The position numbers and the translations under genes were made by a program. DNA of 14,157 bases from Caldilinea sp. CFX5 (GTDB lineage Bacteria > Chloroflexota > Anaerolineae > Caldilineales > Caldilineaceae). This document shows positions 13,895 to 14,157 of this stretch, piece by piece. The stretch is taken from assembly GCA_021405325.1 (NCBI GenBank), contig QWII01000164.1:1-14157 (forward strand), written 5' to 3'. Under the pieces are notes generated by a model that saw only the letters and a program-made list of their open reading frames with translations, was not told the origin of the DNA and searched no databases. Within the stretch, counting starts at the first letter, position 1. Every line of letters begins with the position of its first letter.

Positions 13895-13990
13895 CTATAG
13901 GCGTTCAGAAAAAGATCCGTGGTACACCTGACAGGTTTCCGAAACCTGTCAGGTGTAGGGCGCCCCGAAAGCTTATCTGAACATCTATAG
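13895..13990. repeat. MITE-like element: 17-bp palindrome nested in imperfect terminal inverted repeats (hairpin B)
   Basis: Inner palindrome: TACACCTGACAGGTTTC (13923-13939), one central C, and its exact reverse complement (13941-13957). Outer arms CTATAGGCGTTCAGAAAA (13895-13912) and TTATCTGAACATCTATAG (13973-13990) are inverted repeats matching at 15 of 18 positions. The whole 96-bp unit is symmetrical, like a miniature non-coding element. A diverged copy of the core lies at 660-685. Confidence 0.7.
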
Positions 13991-14082
13991 ATATACACCC
14001 AACTGCCAACGCCTACTTGAACAATCGACGAAAGTATGCCATAATTATCGTAATTCACCGCGTCACAACTGTTCTGTAAATC

Positions 14083-14151
14083 ATCAAAGATTACGCAGAT
14101 TACACAGATTAAACAAAAGAAAAAATCTGTGTAATCTGCGTAATCTTTGAT
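14083..14151. repeat. Perfect 28-bp-arm palindrome with A-rich loop (hairpin C)
   Basis: Arms 14083-14110 and 14124-14151 are exact reverse complements; the 13-nt loop is almost all A. The arm holds the tandem motif ATTACGCAGATTACACAGATT in overlapping form (units ATTACGCAG and ATTACACAG), which I recognise as a repeat type common in intergenic DNA of several environmental phyla. Confidence 0.85.
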
Positions 14152-14157
14152 CAAAAT

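Larger units (their letters stand above)
13742..14157. other. Non-coding palindrome-rich region (no gene seen)
   Basis: 416 bp after the propeller gene. It contains a short GC-rich hairpin and three long palindromes, listed separately, and leaves no room for a credible gene. The minus-strand open frame across it is made of repeat sequence (ICVICV-type translation) and is not accepted as coding. Confidence 0.75.

Noticed and set aside
13759..14154. Minus-strand open frame of 131 codons
   Set aside because: Its sequence is the translation of the palindromic repeats (ICVICV-type) with no ribosome site; not a gene.

Overview
The window looks like a chromosomal segment of an uncultivated or environmental Chloroflexota-type bacterium (Anaerolineae/Caldilineae-like). 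This is an inference from a Tat-type lipoprotein sugar-binding protein, MalF/MalG-like permeases, fairly G+C-rich genes, and intergenic space crowded with palindromic repeats. No rRNA or marker gene is present, so the phylum call is tentative.

Layout. (1) 1-656: a deleted IS110-family transposase remnant. (2) 681-7445, all on the minus strand: a Tat-exported solute-binding lipoprotein of a sugar ABC importer (6039-7445), a ferritin-like-fold protein of about 451 residues, and a 729-residue two-domain alpha/beta-hydrolase (681-2870). The ferritin-like gene is split: codons 1-265 lie at 5165-5959 and the remaining 186 codons plus stop at 2954-3514. Between them sits an apparently complete 1650-bp IS200/IS605 element (about 3515-5164) with tnpA (Y1/HUH transposase) and tnpB (RuvC-like RNA-guided nuclease), end hairpins and probably an omega-RNA. 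(3) 7446-7826: the divergent regulatory region, with a LacI-family operator candidate. (4) 7827-10549, plus strand: two inner-membrane permeases and a PIG-L/LmbE-family protein. (5) 10590-12185: an AbiEi/AbiEii-type toxin-antitoxin pair behind an 18-bp perfect inverted repeat. (6) 12284-13741: a five-bladed beta-propeller protein of the GH32/43-like superfamily. (7) 13742-14157: non-coding DNA with three long palindromes.

How the genes fit together. The binding protein and two permeases form the uptake part of a carbohydrate ABC importer; no ATPase is in the window, so a shared MsmK-like ATPase elsewhere is likely. The hydrolase, PIG-L protein and beta-propeller protein would process acylated or oligomeric sugars. 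The ferritin-like protein sits inside this set without an obvious role. Two selfish modules have entered the locus: the IS605 element, which breaks the ferritin-like gene and may reduce expression of the esterase, and the AbiE pair between the PIG-L and propeller genes.

Most notable points: the in-frame reconstructible IS605 insertion with its predicted guide still matching the flank; an open frame running from the ferritin-like N-terminus into TnpA; an apparently dead second hydrolase domain; a PIG-L protein with HPAD in place of HPDD; the AbiE operator palindrome; and the palindrome cluster at the 3' end.
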